A stretch of 64,000 bases of DNA from Xanthomonas hydrangeae (lineage in GTDB: Bacteria; Pseudomonadota; Gammaproteobacteria; Xanthomonadales; Xanthomonadaceae): positions 5,055,501 through 5,119,500 of the forward strand of contig LR990730.1 in assembly GCA_905142475.1 (NCBI GenBank). Reading direction: 5' to 3'. Of the stretch, positions 8,541 through 17,212 are shown one piece after another; the first letter of the stretch is position 1; every line of letters begins with the position of its first letter. The notes beneath the pieces are model-generated. The model was given only the letters and a program-made list of their open reading frames with translations, searched no databases and had not been told where the DNA came from. A program made the position numbers and the translations under genes.

Positions 8541-10169
8541 ATGCCCCTGATCGACCCGTCTTCCGCATTGCCCCTGCCCGGCCCCGACAACGCACCTGCC
8601 GCCGTGGATCACGGCCGCCGCCGCATTCTGCTCGCCGCTACGACCCTGGCAGCGGCCGGACTGCTCAGCCCGTTCGCGCGCGCCAGCGGCAGCCCGGACC
8701 CGTTCACGCTGGGCGTGGCGGCCGGCGATCCGTTGGCCGACGGCTTCGTACTCTGGACCCGGCTGGCGCCCCGGCCGCTGGACCCGGATGGACGCGGCGG
8801 GCTGACCGCACCGGTGCAGGTGCGCTGGCAGGTGGCCAGTGACCCGGGCATGCGCAACATCGTGCGCCAGGGCGAAACCGTCGCCAGCCCGGCCTGGGGC
8901 CATGCGGTGCATGTGGAAGTCGCCGGCCTGGCCGCCGATCGTCCGTACTGGTACTGCTTCCAGGCGCTGGGCGCGCGTAGCGCCATCGGCAGCGCGCGCA
9001 CCTTGCCGGCACCGCATCAATTGCCGGATGCCGCGCGGCTGGGCTTTGTGTCCTGCTCGCACTGGGAGCTGGGCTATTTCAGCGCCTACCGCCATCTGGC
9101 CGCCGAACAGCCGGACCTGGTGTTCTTCCTCGGCGATTACATCTACGAATACAGCAACCACGGCGAGGCGGCGAACAAGATCGTGCGCCCGCACGGCAGC
9201 GGCGAGTGCCTGGATCTGGCCGGCTACCGCAACCGCTATGCGCTGTACCGCACCGATCCCGACCTGCAGGCCTTGCACGCCGGCAGCGCCTGCGTGGCGA
9301 CCTGGGACGACCACGAGGTGCAGAACGACTACGCCAATCGCTGGTCGCAGGATCCGGCGATTGCGGTCGATACCTTCCTGGCCCGGCGCGCCGCCGCCTA
9401 CCGCGCCTTTTACGAACACTTCCCGCTGCGTGCGCGCAATCGACCGCATGGCGCCGACATGCGCATCTACCGATCGCTGGACTACGGCCAGCTGGCGCGT
9501 TTCTACGTGCTCGATGGCCGCCAGTACCGCAGCGAACAACCCTGCCCGCAGGCCAACGGCTGGCGCGGCGGCCATGTGGTGGACGACAGTTGCCGCGAAC
9601 GCACCGACCCACGCCGCAGCATGCTCGGCTGGGAACAGGAGCGCTGGCTGCATGGCGCCTTCGCCCGATCGCCCGCGCGCTGGAACGTGATCGCGCAGGA
9701 TCTATTGGTGGCACCGATGAACCAACACGGTCGCGACGGCGTATTCGGGCAGTGGACCGACGGCTGGGACGGCTACCCGGCCACGCGCACGCGCATGCTC
9801 GACGCCATCGCCAAGACCCGGCTGCGTAACCCGGTGTTCTGGGGCGGCGACATCCACTCGTACTGGGTTACCGATCTGAAGGCCGATCCGGCCAACCCGG
9901 ACTCGGCGACGCTGGCCACCGAATTCGTCGGCACCTCGATCACCTCCGACGGCCAAAGCAACGCCGAGCTGCAAGCCACCATGGCGCTCAATCCGCATGT
10001 GCACTACGCCGAAGGCGAAACCCGCGGCTATGTCTCGGTGACCTTGACGCCTGGCCGGATGGAAACGCGCCTGCAAGGCATCTCCGACCGTCGCGATCGC
10101 CAGGCCACGGTCGCGACGTTGAAGCGCTATGTGGTCGAGGACGGCAGACCCGGCGCAGTGGAGGCCTGA
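8541..10169 (+). CDS. phoD: Alkaline phosphatase D (PhoD family), Tat-exported
   Basis: The 542-residue product starts at ATG 8541 (GTG 8535 is the alternative). A Tat signal is visible near residues 24-45 ([18 protein letters not shown]). The mature protein starts [19 protein letters not shown], the classical PhoD N-terminal domain. Metal and active-site motifs follow: [41 protein letters not shown] and WGGDIHSYW. PhoD enzymes are Ca- and Fe-dependent phosphomonoesterases and phosphodiesterases that release phosphate from organic esters outside the inner membrane. A second, broken phoD lies at 11915-13010. Phosphate-starvation control is likely, but no clear Pho box was identified by eye. 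Confidence 0.93.
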   Translation: MPLIDPSSALPLPGPDNAPAAVDHGRRRILLAATTLAAAGLLSPFARASGSPDPFTLGVAAGDPLADGFVLWTRLAPRPLDPDGRGGLTAPVQVRWQVASDPGMRNIVRQGETVASPAWGHAVHVEVAGLAADRPYWYCFQALGARSAIGSARTLPAPHQLPDAARLGFVSCSHWELGYFSAYRHLAAEQPDLVFFLGDYIYEYSNHGEAANKIVRPHGSGECLDLAGYRNRYALYRTDPDLQALHAGSACVATWDDHEVQNDYANRWSQDPAIAVDTFLARRAAAYRAFYEHFPLRARNRPHGADMRIYRSLDYGQLARFYVLDGRQYRSEQPCPQANGWRGGHVVDDSCRERTDPRRSMLGWEQERWLHGAFARSPARWNVIAQDLLVAPMNQHGRDGVFGQWTDGWDGYPATRTRMLDAIAKTRLRNPVFWGGDIHSYWVTDLKADPANPDSATLATEFVGTSITSDGQSNAELQATMALNPHVHYAEGETRGYVSVTLTPGRMETRLQGISDRRDRQATVATLKRYVVEDGRPGAVEA

Positions 10170-10274
10170 GCGGCAAGACAGGTTCGCCAGATGTTGCAGC
10201 GAGTTGCCACGGCCATGATGGAAAACGAGCCGTGTGCGGTTCCATTTTTTCTTCCGCGACAAAAATTTTCATAT

Positions 10275-10580
10275 CTGAGGGCCGGGACTAATCAGGCAAG
10301 CATTTTCTGCGTCACATTCAAATTGATTGCGCGCCCACAAAAATATATTCATGTCGCGCGGCAAGGATTTTCCTGATTAGCCCTGACCCTCAGCCGGTCT
10401 TTTCGCTACGGGCCTGCGACGGGGCCACTTTTCCTGGGCCGTTACCGGTTTCCACTATCGGCCTGGCTGGCGCGGAGGGACTAGCCCGATGTTTTTTATC
10501 CAGAAATCCATTGCCGCCTTGAATTAGGCTCGTCTAGGAGGGAAAGTGGATTTGCTGTAGCTGAGGGTCAGGGCTAATCA
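10275..10580. repeat. MITE-like inverted repeat set (three 20-bp arms)
   Basis: CTGAGGGTCAGGGCTAATCA at 10561-10580 is the exact reverse complement of 10374-10393. A third arm at 10275-10294 matches at 17 of 20 positions in the same orientation as the last. The arms alternate in direction and enclose about 80 and 167 bp with no gene. The whole 490-bp gap between phoD and the protease (10170-10660) is otherwise empty and AT-richer than its surroundings. Confidence 0.7.
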
Positions 10581-10660
10581 TGAGTATTTTTGAGATTTCT
10601 TTCTGCATAACGACAGCATTCAGGGCTACACTCAAACGGTTATCGATTCGCCTGGACTAG

Positions 10661-11731
10661 GTGAACGAGGCATCCACAATCGGAATAACTCGTTTTCCAG
10701 GCGCGCTAGCAACCTCTCCCTCATCGCACTCCGGGCTACTCGTGAACTCACTCAGCAAATATCCCAGGGCGTGCCTCGGCGCGCTCATGCTTCTGTCTAT
10801 TCCTTCAACGATCGGCAGCGCGCTCGCAGCACAGGTCCCGGCGTCCCCTACAGTAATCAAGGCAACATCTAAGGCAGAAAGTACGTTTGGTGAAGGACTG
10901 CACTTTAGCGATGAGGACGCCGCCGACGCACAGCGTTTTTGGACGCCAGATAAAATCGCAGCCGCAATCCCCCTGGATGCAGGCCCATCGCTCGATGCAG
11001 AGAAGTCATTGCTGACAGCGCAGATGGCGGCGTCGAGCCCAGAAGGCAGCTATGAGCCAGTGTACTGGATTGGCCGCATCTACTTCGATGCAGGTGGCAA
11101 ACAGTACTCATGCAGCGGCTCTTCGATACAGTCAGATTCAAAAAGCATTGTAGCAACCGCAGCACACTGCCTTTACTCGGCAGGAGAATGGTCGACCAGG
11201 GTCGTGTTCATTCCCGCATGGGATGGGGCGAACAAACCGCTTCTGACCTGGAGCGCCAGGGTCTATCAAGTATCTCGCGCTTGGAGAAACAATGAGGATC
11301 AAGGGCACGACGCAGCCTTCATCAAGATCAACCCGCAACCGCAATGGGACAATAAATATTCCTATTTGGCCGACAAAGCGGGGGCGTCGAAGGTCGACTT
11401 CTCACTCGCGAAGGCCGGACTGCATTATCAGGCCTTCGGTTATAAGAATCTGAGTGGATTCACCGCTGCACCGCTTTTTACCTGTCAGGGAGAAGCCAGA
11501 AATTTCTGGGGTATCCAGAAATATAGAGAACAGGAGATTGCCGGCTGCAGCGTCCCCGGCGGATCTTCCGGCGGCCCGGTCTATCACACGTCGGCCAAAG
11601 GACCGGGGGGAACGCAAGTAGGCGTGATCACAGAGCAGCGAAAGTCGCGTGACGGAGGTCCATTGCTGATCTTCGTTCCATGGGGCGATTTGGAATACAG
11701 CCTCTATCGCACCGTCGACGCGTACAACTGA
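10661..11731 (+). CDS. Secreted trypsin-like serine protease
   Basis: The 356-residue product has the chymotrypsin-fold triad in order: His in IVATAAHCLYSAG (about residue 168), Asp in GHDAAFIKI (about 221) and Ser in VPGGSSGGPVYH (about 305). An N-terminal stretch with a hydrophobic segment (LGALMLLSIPSTIGSALAA, ending near residue 57) can act as a signal peptide. Residues 60-130 look like a propeptide. The pattern resembles V8/Glu-type or other S1B proteases. GTG 10661 is the first in-frame start; a later start closer to the hydrophobic segment is possible. Codon use is less GC-rich than in neighbours, and it sits between a MITE-like repeat and a pseudogene, suggesting acquisition. Confidence 0.8.
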   Translation: MNEASTIGITRFPGALATSPSSHSGLLVNSLSKYPRACLGALMLLSIPSTIGSALAAQVPASPTVIKATSKAESTFGEGLHFSDEDAADAQRFWTPDKIAAAIPLDAGPSLDAEKSLLTAQMAASSPEGSYEPVYWIGRIYFDAGGKQYSCSGSSIQSDSKSIVATAAHCLYSAGEWSTRVVFIPAWDGANKPLLTWSARVYQVSRAWRNNEDQGHDAAFIKINPQPQWDNKYSYLADKAGASKVDFSLAKAGLHYQAFGYKNLSGFTAAPLFTCQGEARNFWGIQKYREQEIAGCSVPGGSSGGPVYHTSAKGPGGTQVGVITEQRKSRDGGPLLIFVPWGDLEYSLYRTVDAYN

Positions 11732-11914
11732 TCCGCTTTTCGGTTAGCTTGCCGCTGCCTATGGGGCGGCTCATGCAGTGGCGGTGCCATCACTGATGCA
11801 CGCCATTGCGTGATTCGGTAGACGTGACGGTGACGGGCCTGTACTGCAGGCATCCTGCGGTAAGACAGCGGCGCTAGATCTGCACGGTCTTCCCGCCATC
11901 CGAAGGATCCGTCC

Positions 11915-13010
11915 ATGACCGCCTCCGATTCCTCCCGCCGCCGCGTATTGCAAGTTTCAGGTGCTGGCCTGCCATTGCCCGTCACTACCTGCTGGTCTAC
12001 GCGCAGTCTGGCCGCGCCGTCCGGGCGACCGGTGATCACCGGCGGTGTGCAAGCCGCGATGTGCTGGACGGCCGCGCGACGCTGTGGAGTCGCTGCGATC
12101 GGCCGGCACAACTGCAGGTGGAATGGGATACGCGCCAAAGCCTGCGTCAGGCACGTCATGTGGATGGGCCAGTGGCTTCGTCGGCGCACGACTTCACTGC
12201 GCGGGTGGACCTGGGCGCATTGCCGCGCGATCAGGACATCTTCTGTTATCGGGTGCGCTTCAAAGATGCCGACCGCGGCATGTTGAGCGCGCCAGTACAC
12301 GGCCATCTGCGCAGTGCGACGCATTCGCGTGGCCTGGCTGGTCGTGCGCGTCGCGCGTTTCTGGAATATGCGCCGATGCGCGGCGTGCGTGCCGATGGCG
12401 ACGGGCGCATCTATCGCAAGATCAGTTATGGCCCATTGCTTGGAGGTGTTCGTGCTGGACATGCGCAGCTAAGGCGGCGCCCACAGCGACAACCTGCAGC
12501 CGCAGCCGGGGGCGGACGCTGCATTTCTCGGCACCCAACAACGGCCGTGGCTGCAGCGCGAACTGGCCGGCTCACGTGCGCGTTGGGAGGTGATTGCCAA
12601 CGGCGACCCGGGCGTGCCGCGCGGTCGCAAGCAGGAGATCGCCGCACTGCTGCGTTTCATCAGCGCAGCGCGTGTCCGCAACACAGTGTGGCTGACCGCA
12701 GATGTGCACTACTGCGCAGCGCACTACTCCCATCCCGATAAAGCGGCGTTTCAGCAGTTCGAACCATTCTGGGAATTCGTCGCCGGCCCGCTCAATGCTG
12801 GCTGTTTCGGCCCGAATGCGCTTGATGTCAGGTTCGGACAGACGGTGATTTTTCAAAAAACGCCGGCGCCGAACCTGTCACCGCTGGCGGGCTACCAGTT
12901 CTTGAGCGAGGTGGAGATCGACGGCGCCAGCGGCGTGCTGCGAGCACGAACCACCCTCGCCTGGCGAGCGAGCGCCTCTATAGTCGTCATCGCTCGGCAA
13001 CTCATCTGCC
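11915..13010 (+). pseudogene. Second PhoD alkaline phosphatase gene, disrupted
   Basis: Pieces of a PhoD-type protein occur in different frames: a Tat-like start (SSRRRVLQVSGAG) and PVITGGVQA in one frame, then LDGRATLWSRCDRP and FLEYAPMR in another, then ARWEVIANGDPGVPRG and WLTADVHYCAAHY. A one-base loss near 12056 breaks the first junction. A TAA near 12470 replaces the Tyr expected after DMRS, with another frame change just before it. Compared with intact relatives about 150 codons are missing between HLRSATHSRG and LAGRARRAFL, including the GDxxY and DDHE metal motifs. The gene cannot make an active enzyme. Confidence 0.85.
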
Positions 13011-13258
13011 ATGATGAATTTCAGTTAAATTATCTATCGTAATTTTTATTTACATAATATTATAAGTAACCCTATTATTTTACTTCGATGGAGCATGCGA
13101 ATACCATAAGATCGAGCCTTGAAACTAATCCCTGCAGCGATTTTCTTAGGCAAAAAATATTTCCATTACTACCTACACCCATCTACACACCTATCAATAC
13201 ATTTAAATAATTCTCAATCAGTTCATTTACAAAAAATCTCTAATGGTGATTTAACTTC
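13011..13258. other. AT-rich intergenic stretch
   Basis: This stretch is far more AT-rich than the rest of the window (for example TTTACATAATATTATAAG near 13050). No gene is seen. It serves as the upstream region of the small secreted protein at 13259, and its base composition suggests foreign origin. Confidence 0.7.
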
Positions 13259-13573
13259 ATGAAAACAAGACAAATCATGGCATCATGCATCCTCATCCTC
13301 TTGCTATCGGCAGGATCCCCCCCCCAAGCATCCGCGGTGATTTATGGCGATAAAGCAGAGTCGCGCGTCGTAAACAATACAGATAAATGTGTAAGAGCAT
13401 ATGTCAACGGATACATCCGTCAAGTTGGCCCATACTCATCCTCCGGTTTCTTCGATGTTTCTGATGATTATTGGACCTACCTTGTCTCGGTCTTCCCCAC
13501 ATCTCGCTGCGGCGGGAAGGCATGGAGGACGCTGAAGTATCAGAATTCAGATCGCGATTGGATCATCCAATAG
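13259..13573 (+). CDS. Small secreted protein of unknown function
   Basis: The product has 104 residues. Residues 1-26 are a clear signal peptide (ILILLLSAGSPPQASA). The mature part is about 78 residues with two Cys (NNTDKCVRAY and TSRCGGKAW) that could pair, and is rich in aromatic residues. Codon use is AT-rich and unlike the core genome. The family is not recognised. The sequence VVNNTDKCVRAYVNGYIRQV and SSSGFFDVSDDYW suggest a small beta-sandwich, but this is only an impression. It sits alone in an AT-rich patch beside a phoD pseudogene, so it may be a recently acquired secreted factor. Confidence 0.6.
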   Translation: MKTRQIMASCILILLLSAGSPPQASAVIYGDKAESRVVNNTDKCVRAYVNGYIRQVGPYSSSGFFDVSDDYWTYLVSVFPTSRCGGKAWRTLKYQNSDRDWIIQ

Positions 13574-13659
13574 AATTCGGTACACATTTTTGACAGATCT
13601 GCAGCATCGGTGACGATCCATGGTTATGTTGCACCGTACATTTATATACATGTGATATT

Positions 13660-14256
13660 TCATTTTCCCACTACCGGATAAAAGGCCAGCGCCGCACGGC
13701 AGTCCGGTGCAGCCCACCACTCGTGCAACTGCCAGTGTGCGGCCTGGCCGAGCTCCGGGTCGCACCACTGCAGTTGCAATGCACCGTCGGGCGCCAGCGC
13801 GTACGCAAGCCGGTGCAGCCCGAACGACAGGCCATGCCCGTAGGCCTTGAGCAAGGCTTCCTTGGCGCACCACAGGCGGAAAAACAGCGCGTGTTGCGCG
13901 TCCGGTTCCAAGGCGATCAGCAGTGCGATTTCGTCGGGATGGAAGAAGCGGTGGGCGATGTCCAGCAGACGTGGACGGGCGCGAATGCGTTCCAGATCCA
14001 CGCCCAGCCGCACACCTTCGCCCAGGCCGACCAGCAAATATTCGCCGCTGTGGCTCCAGCCGGCATCCCGGTTGGGCAAGGCCGGCTGCAGCCACGGGCG
14101 CCCGCGCGCATCGCGCTGCAATGGCACGTTTTCAGGCTCGATGCCCAGTGCCTGACCCAACAGTTGCCGCGCCTGGGGCTCGCCACGTTCGCCATGCCGA
14201 TGCGGGCGCAGCCATAGCTGCACCGGGCCATGCTGCCAGCTCGCGTGCGCTGTCAC
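13660..14256 (-). CDS. 4'-phosphopantetheinyl transferase (Sfp type)
   Basis: This is a 198-residue protein starting at GTG 14256. The family signatures are LGVDLERIRARPR (the magnesium-binding GVDLE) and FFRLWCAKEALLKAYGHGL (WxxKEA), plus GWSHSGEYLLVG upstream. It transfers phosphopantetheine from coenzyme A to a conserved Ser of carrier proteins, activating polyketide, fatty-acid or non-ribosomal peptide synthases. In Xanthomonas such an enzyme is needed for xanthomonadin and other carrier-dependent products, but no synthase genes lie here. The length is slightly short for Sfp but fits the HetI/AcpT-like group. Confidence 0.88.
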   Translation of the reverse strand: MTAHASWQHGPVQLWLRPHRHGERGEPQARQLLGQALGIEPENVPLQRDARGRPWLQPALPNRDAGWSHSGEYLLVGLGEGVRLGVDLERIRARPRLLDIAHRFFHPDEIALLIALEPDAQHALFFRLWCAKEALLKAYGHGLSFGLHRLAYALAPDGALQLQWCDPELGQAAHWQLHEWWAAPDCRAALAFYPVVGK

Positions 14257-14382
14257 GCTGCGTCCACCAAACCGAACCCTCGGCAGCGCGATGTATCGCG
14301 CTCGACGGGTACTTCACGCCCGGCCGCGTTGAATGGCGCCCATGCACCACTTCCGGTGCAATCGAATGAGGAGATCGGCAAC

Positions 14383-14634
14383 ATGGGCATCATCATCTGG
14401 TTGATCGTCGGCGGCATCGTGGGTTGGCTGGCCAGCATCATCATGCGTCGCGATGCACAGCAGGGCATCATCCTCAATATCGTGGTCGGCATCGTCGGTG
14501 CGTTGATCGCAGGCTTCCTGTTCGGTGGCGGCATCAATCAGGCCATCACGTTGTGGACCTTCGTCTGGTCGCTGGTGGGTGCGGTGATCCTGCTGGCGAT
14601 CGTCAACCTGTTTACGCGTGGCCGCGTGCGCTAA
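14383..14634 (+). CDS. GlsB/YeaQ/YmgE family small membrane protein
   Basis: The 83-residue product has three hydrophobic helices: IIIWLIVGGIVGWLASIIM, GIILNIVVGIVGALIAGFLF and FVWSLVGAVILLAIVNLF. Gly-rich turns between them are typical of transglycosylase-associated/YeaQ proteins. The ATG at 14383 is preceded by GAGGAG. Family members are induced by general stress in several bacteria, but the molecular role is not established. It is a single-gene unit. Confidence 0.88.
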   Translation: MGIIIWLIVGGIVGWLASIIMRRDAQQGIILNIVVGIVGALIAGFLFGGGINQAITLWTFVWSLVGAVILLAIVNLFTRGRVR

Positions 14635-14689
14635 AAACACGTCCAACGCTTGAACATCCAATGCCCGGGCTTGCCCTGGCGTTGTCGTT

Positions 14690-15127
14690 TCAGCCATCGA
14701 CCGGAACGCGATCAGCCGGATGATTAACCCCATCTTCCACCGGCACGGCGATGTTCAACGCATAGGGATTGACGCCTTCCAGGCAACCGACGTTGTAGCC
14801 GTATGCGTTGGGATTGGAACGTCGCCGATGGTGCGTATAGATGCCGCACACACTGCAGAAATAATGCGCAGCCGCGTGCGTGTTGAACTGATACAGCCGC
14901 AGCACGTCTTCGCCTTGCAGCACATGCAACCCATCGAGCGTGACCGAGGCGACGATGGCGCCGCGGCGGCGGCACATCGAGCAATCGCAGCGGCGTGGAT
15001 CGAGCAGGCCATGCGGTAGATCCAGATCGATCTGCACCGCGCCGCAATGGCAACTCAATCGATGCACCGGCCCGAGCGTGACCTCGCCCACCTTGTGGGT
15101 GCTGCGCCGTAGCGTGCGCTCGCTCAT
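14690..15127 (-). CDS. GFA family protein (glutathione-dependent formaldehyde-activating-like, zinc-binding)
   Basis: The product has 145 residues. Zinc-binding Cys clusters fit the GFA fold: LSCHCGAVQI (about residue 26), RRCDCSMCRRRG (about 47) and YFCSVCGIYTHH (about 91). ATG 15127 overlaps the xthA stop as ATGA, so the two genes are translationally coupled. Only a few GFA proteins act on formaldehyde-glutathione adducts; most have unknown substrates. The name is therefore a family label. Confidence 0.87.
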   Translation of the reverse strand: MSERTLRRSTHKVGEVTLGPVHRLSCHCGAVQIDLDLPHGLLDPRRCDCSMCRRRGAIVASVTLDGLHVLQGEDVLRLYQFNTHAAAHYFCSVCGIYTHHRRRSNPNAYGYNVGCLEGVNPYALNIAVPVEDGVNHPADRVPVDG

Positions 15128-15903
15128 GCGTCGAGGTCTGCCAGCCGCACCCACGCGGGTGCGTGATCGCTGGGGCGCTCCCAGGTGCGCGGTTCGCGGT
15201 CGATACCCGATTCCACCGCGCGTGCGCGTAGCGCATCCGACACCAGGGTCAGATCGATGCGCAGGCCAAGATTGCGACGGAAGCCGGCCTGGCGGTAATC
15301 CCACCAGCTGAATTGCTCGGCATCGTCGTGATGCAGACGGAACGCATCGTGCAGGCCCAGCGCGAGCAGTTTTTCCAGCGCCGCACGCTCGGCGGTGGAG
15401 GTGAGGATGTGGTGCTCGTTCCACACCGACGGGTCGTGCACATCGCGCGCATCCGGGGCGATGTTGAAATCGCCCAGCACCACCAGCTGCGGGTACTTTT
15501 GCAGTTCCTGCGCCAGCCAGTCATGCACCGCGGCGAGCCAGCGCAGCTTGTAGGCGTACTTGTCGGTGTCCACGTCCTGGCCGTTGACCACATACAGGTT
15601 GACGATGCGCACGCCATCGACGGTGGCGGCGATGACGCGTTGCTGCACGTCGTCGAAGCCGGGGATGCCCATCTGCACATCCAGCGCCAGCGAGCGCGAC
15701 AGGATCGCCACGCCGTTGTAGGTCTTCTGCCCGCAGAACACGCTGCGATAGCCAGCCGCTGCCAACGCCGCATCCGGAAATTTATGGTCTTCCAGCTTGG
15801 TTTCCTGGATGCCGACCACGTCGGGCGCAAACGTGCCCAACCACTGTTGCAGATGCGGCAGGCGCACGTTGAGCGAGTTGACGTTCCAGGAGGCAATCTT
15901 CAT
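15124..15903 (-). CDS. xthA: Exodeoxyribonuclease III
   Basis: The 259-residue enzyme starts MKIASWNVNSLNVRLPHL, the canonical XthA N-terminus. Catalytic motifs are VGIQETKLED (metal-binding Glu), VVNGQDV, VLGDFNIAP (Asp/Asn), NLGLRIDL and the final PSDHAPAWV (Asp-His). It acts as an AP endonuclease and 3'-5' exonuclease in base-excision repair. It is first in a two-gene unit with the GFA-type gene, sharing ATGA. Confidence 0.96.
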   Translation of the reverse strand: MKIASWNVNSLNVRLPHLQQWLGTFAPDVVGIQETKLEDHKFPDAALAAAGYRSVFCGQKTYNGVAILSRSLALDVQMGIPGFDDVQQRVIAATVDGVRIVNLYVVNGQDVDTDKYAYKLRWLAAVHDWLAQELQKYPQLVVLGDFNIAPDARDVHDPSVWNEHHILTSTAERAALEKLLALGLHDAFRLHHDDAEQFSWWDYRQAGFRRNLGLRIDLTLVSDALRARAVESGIDREPRTWERPSDHAPAWVRLADLDA

Positions 15904-15955
15904 GGCGCGGACCGTGGTTCAAACCACCAATGGTACCGCGCCGCTCGCTTGTCGC

Positions 15956-17212
15956 TTAAGGCTGCGGGGCGATGCGCACCCCGAGCTGGTTGGCAACCGG
16001 GCGTTCGCGCCCCGGGATGCCGGTGTGGATAGGCCGGTTGAGCGCGCGCACGCGCCCGTCCACACGCGCGGCCAGGGTGCTGGAGCCGCCGCCGTCCAGA
16101 TTGATGGCGGAGCTGGCGCCGAGCTGCTGCAACACCGCGGTGAGCGCATCCAGGGTCATGCCGGCGCTGTAGCCGGGCTGGCGGCCGTCGGCGACCACCA
16201 TCCACAGCGTCTTGCGCGCGCGGTCCAGGCCCAGTGCGCTGCGTGGTTCGGGGCCGTCGTAATACTTGGCGCGGCTGGCTTCGCGTGGCTGGCGCTTGCC
16301 GTCGAGCAGCAGCAGCGGGCCGGCACCCACACCCATCCGCGTGCCGGAGGGGCAATTGCCGCGCACGATGCGCACCGCATTGCGCGCGCTCACGCACAGT
16401 GCTGCGTTGACGCGTGTATCGGTGGTGGTGGCGGCCGAATCGAGATGGCCTTCATTGATCGACAGACCTTCGGCAGTGACGCCCTGCCCCGTGCCCGGCA
16501 CGAATGCCTTGTCGAACAGATGCCCGCCATCGAACGGCAGGAAATAATCGGCGTTGATCGCCAACGCCAGATCGCCATCGCGCACGAACGCGGTAGTGGG
16601 ATTGGCGAGAAATTCGCCACCGCCGCTGCGCTCGCCGTGCGTGCCGACCAGTTGCAGCCCGGGGGTGGCAAGGTCGATTTCGGCGATATGCAGCATCACC
16701 GGTTGCGGTGTGCTCACTGCTTGCCGCCAGTAGCGCACACCCGGCGCCAGCGTGATCGGGATGCCGGATGCGGGCACCGGCTGCACCAGCGGTTCGATAC
16801 TGATGCGATCGCGGGCGTGGGCCTGGTCCAACGCAGCCAGCACCGCGTCGATACGTGCCGGCGGCGTGCGCAGCAGCAGGCGCTGGCCGGGTGCGACTTG
16901 CAACACCTGCACCAGACCGGCGCAGCGCGCGCCGCTGCATGCCTTGCCATCGATGCCGACACGTGCCGGGCCATCGGCATCGTCGGGCACCTGCAGGGCG
17001 ATGCGATTGCGCTCGGCCGGTTTGCAGCGGCTTACCGCTGCCAGCACATCGTTGGGCCATTGGCCCCAGCAGTCGCCGCTGACGATGGTTTCCATCGGCA
17101 CAAACTGCGCGTCTGCCGGCGGGATTGCGGCATCGTCGGCACTGGCGCTGCCGGCCAAGGTTGCCAGTAGTGCAATCAACAGCGCCGATGCGCCGCTTCG
17201 CTCAGAACGCAT
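15956..17212 (-). CDS. Exported NAGPA-type phosphodiester glycosidase
   Basis: Using ATG 17212 (MRSERSG) gives 418 residues with a signal peptide (LLIALLATLAGSASA). An ATG at 17236 would overlap the receptor gene further. The C-terminal half is the phosphodiester glycosidase (NAGPA) domain: ALAINADYFLPFDG, GRQPGYSAGMTLDALTAVLQ and SAINLDGGGSSTLAARV. Related enzymes cleave N-acetylglucosamine or other sugars linked through a phosphodiester. It overlaps the 3' end of the TonB-dependent receptor by 11 bp and so is co-transcribed with it. This suggests the receptor imports the substrate or product. The natural substrate is unknown. Confidence 0.85.
   Translation of the reverse strand: MRSERSGASALLIALLATLAGSASADDAAIPPADAQFVPMETIVSGDCWGQWPNDVLAAVSRCKPAERNRIALQVPDDADGPARVGIDGKACSGARCAGLVQVLQVAPGQRLLLRTPPARIDAVLAALDQAHARDRISIEPLVQPVPASGIPITLAPGVRYWRQAVSTPQPVMLHIAEIDLATPGLQLVGTHGERSGGGEFLANPTTAFVRDGDLALAINADYFLPFDGGHLFDKAFVPGTGQGVTAEGLSINEGHLDSAATTTDTRVNAALCVSARNAVRIVRGNCPSGTRMGVGAGPLLLLDGKRQPREASRAKYYDGPEPRSALGLDRARKTLWMVVADGRQPGYSAGMTLDALTAVLQQLGASSAINLDGGGSSTLAARVDGRVRALNRPIHTGIPGRERPVANQLGVRIAPQP

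Noticed and set aside
7551..9653. Very long minus-strand open frame of 700 codons reaching through rsmG and beneath phoD
   Set aside because: Only the last 213 codons match a family (RsmG); the part under phoD is an antisense shadow of a well-supported gene.
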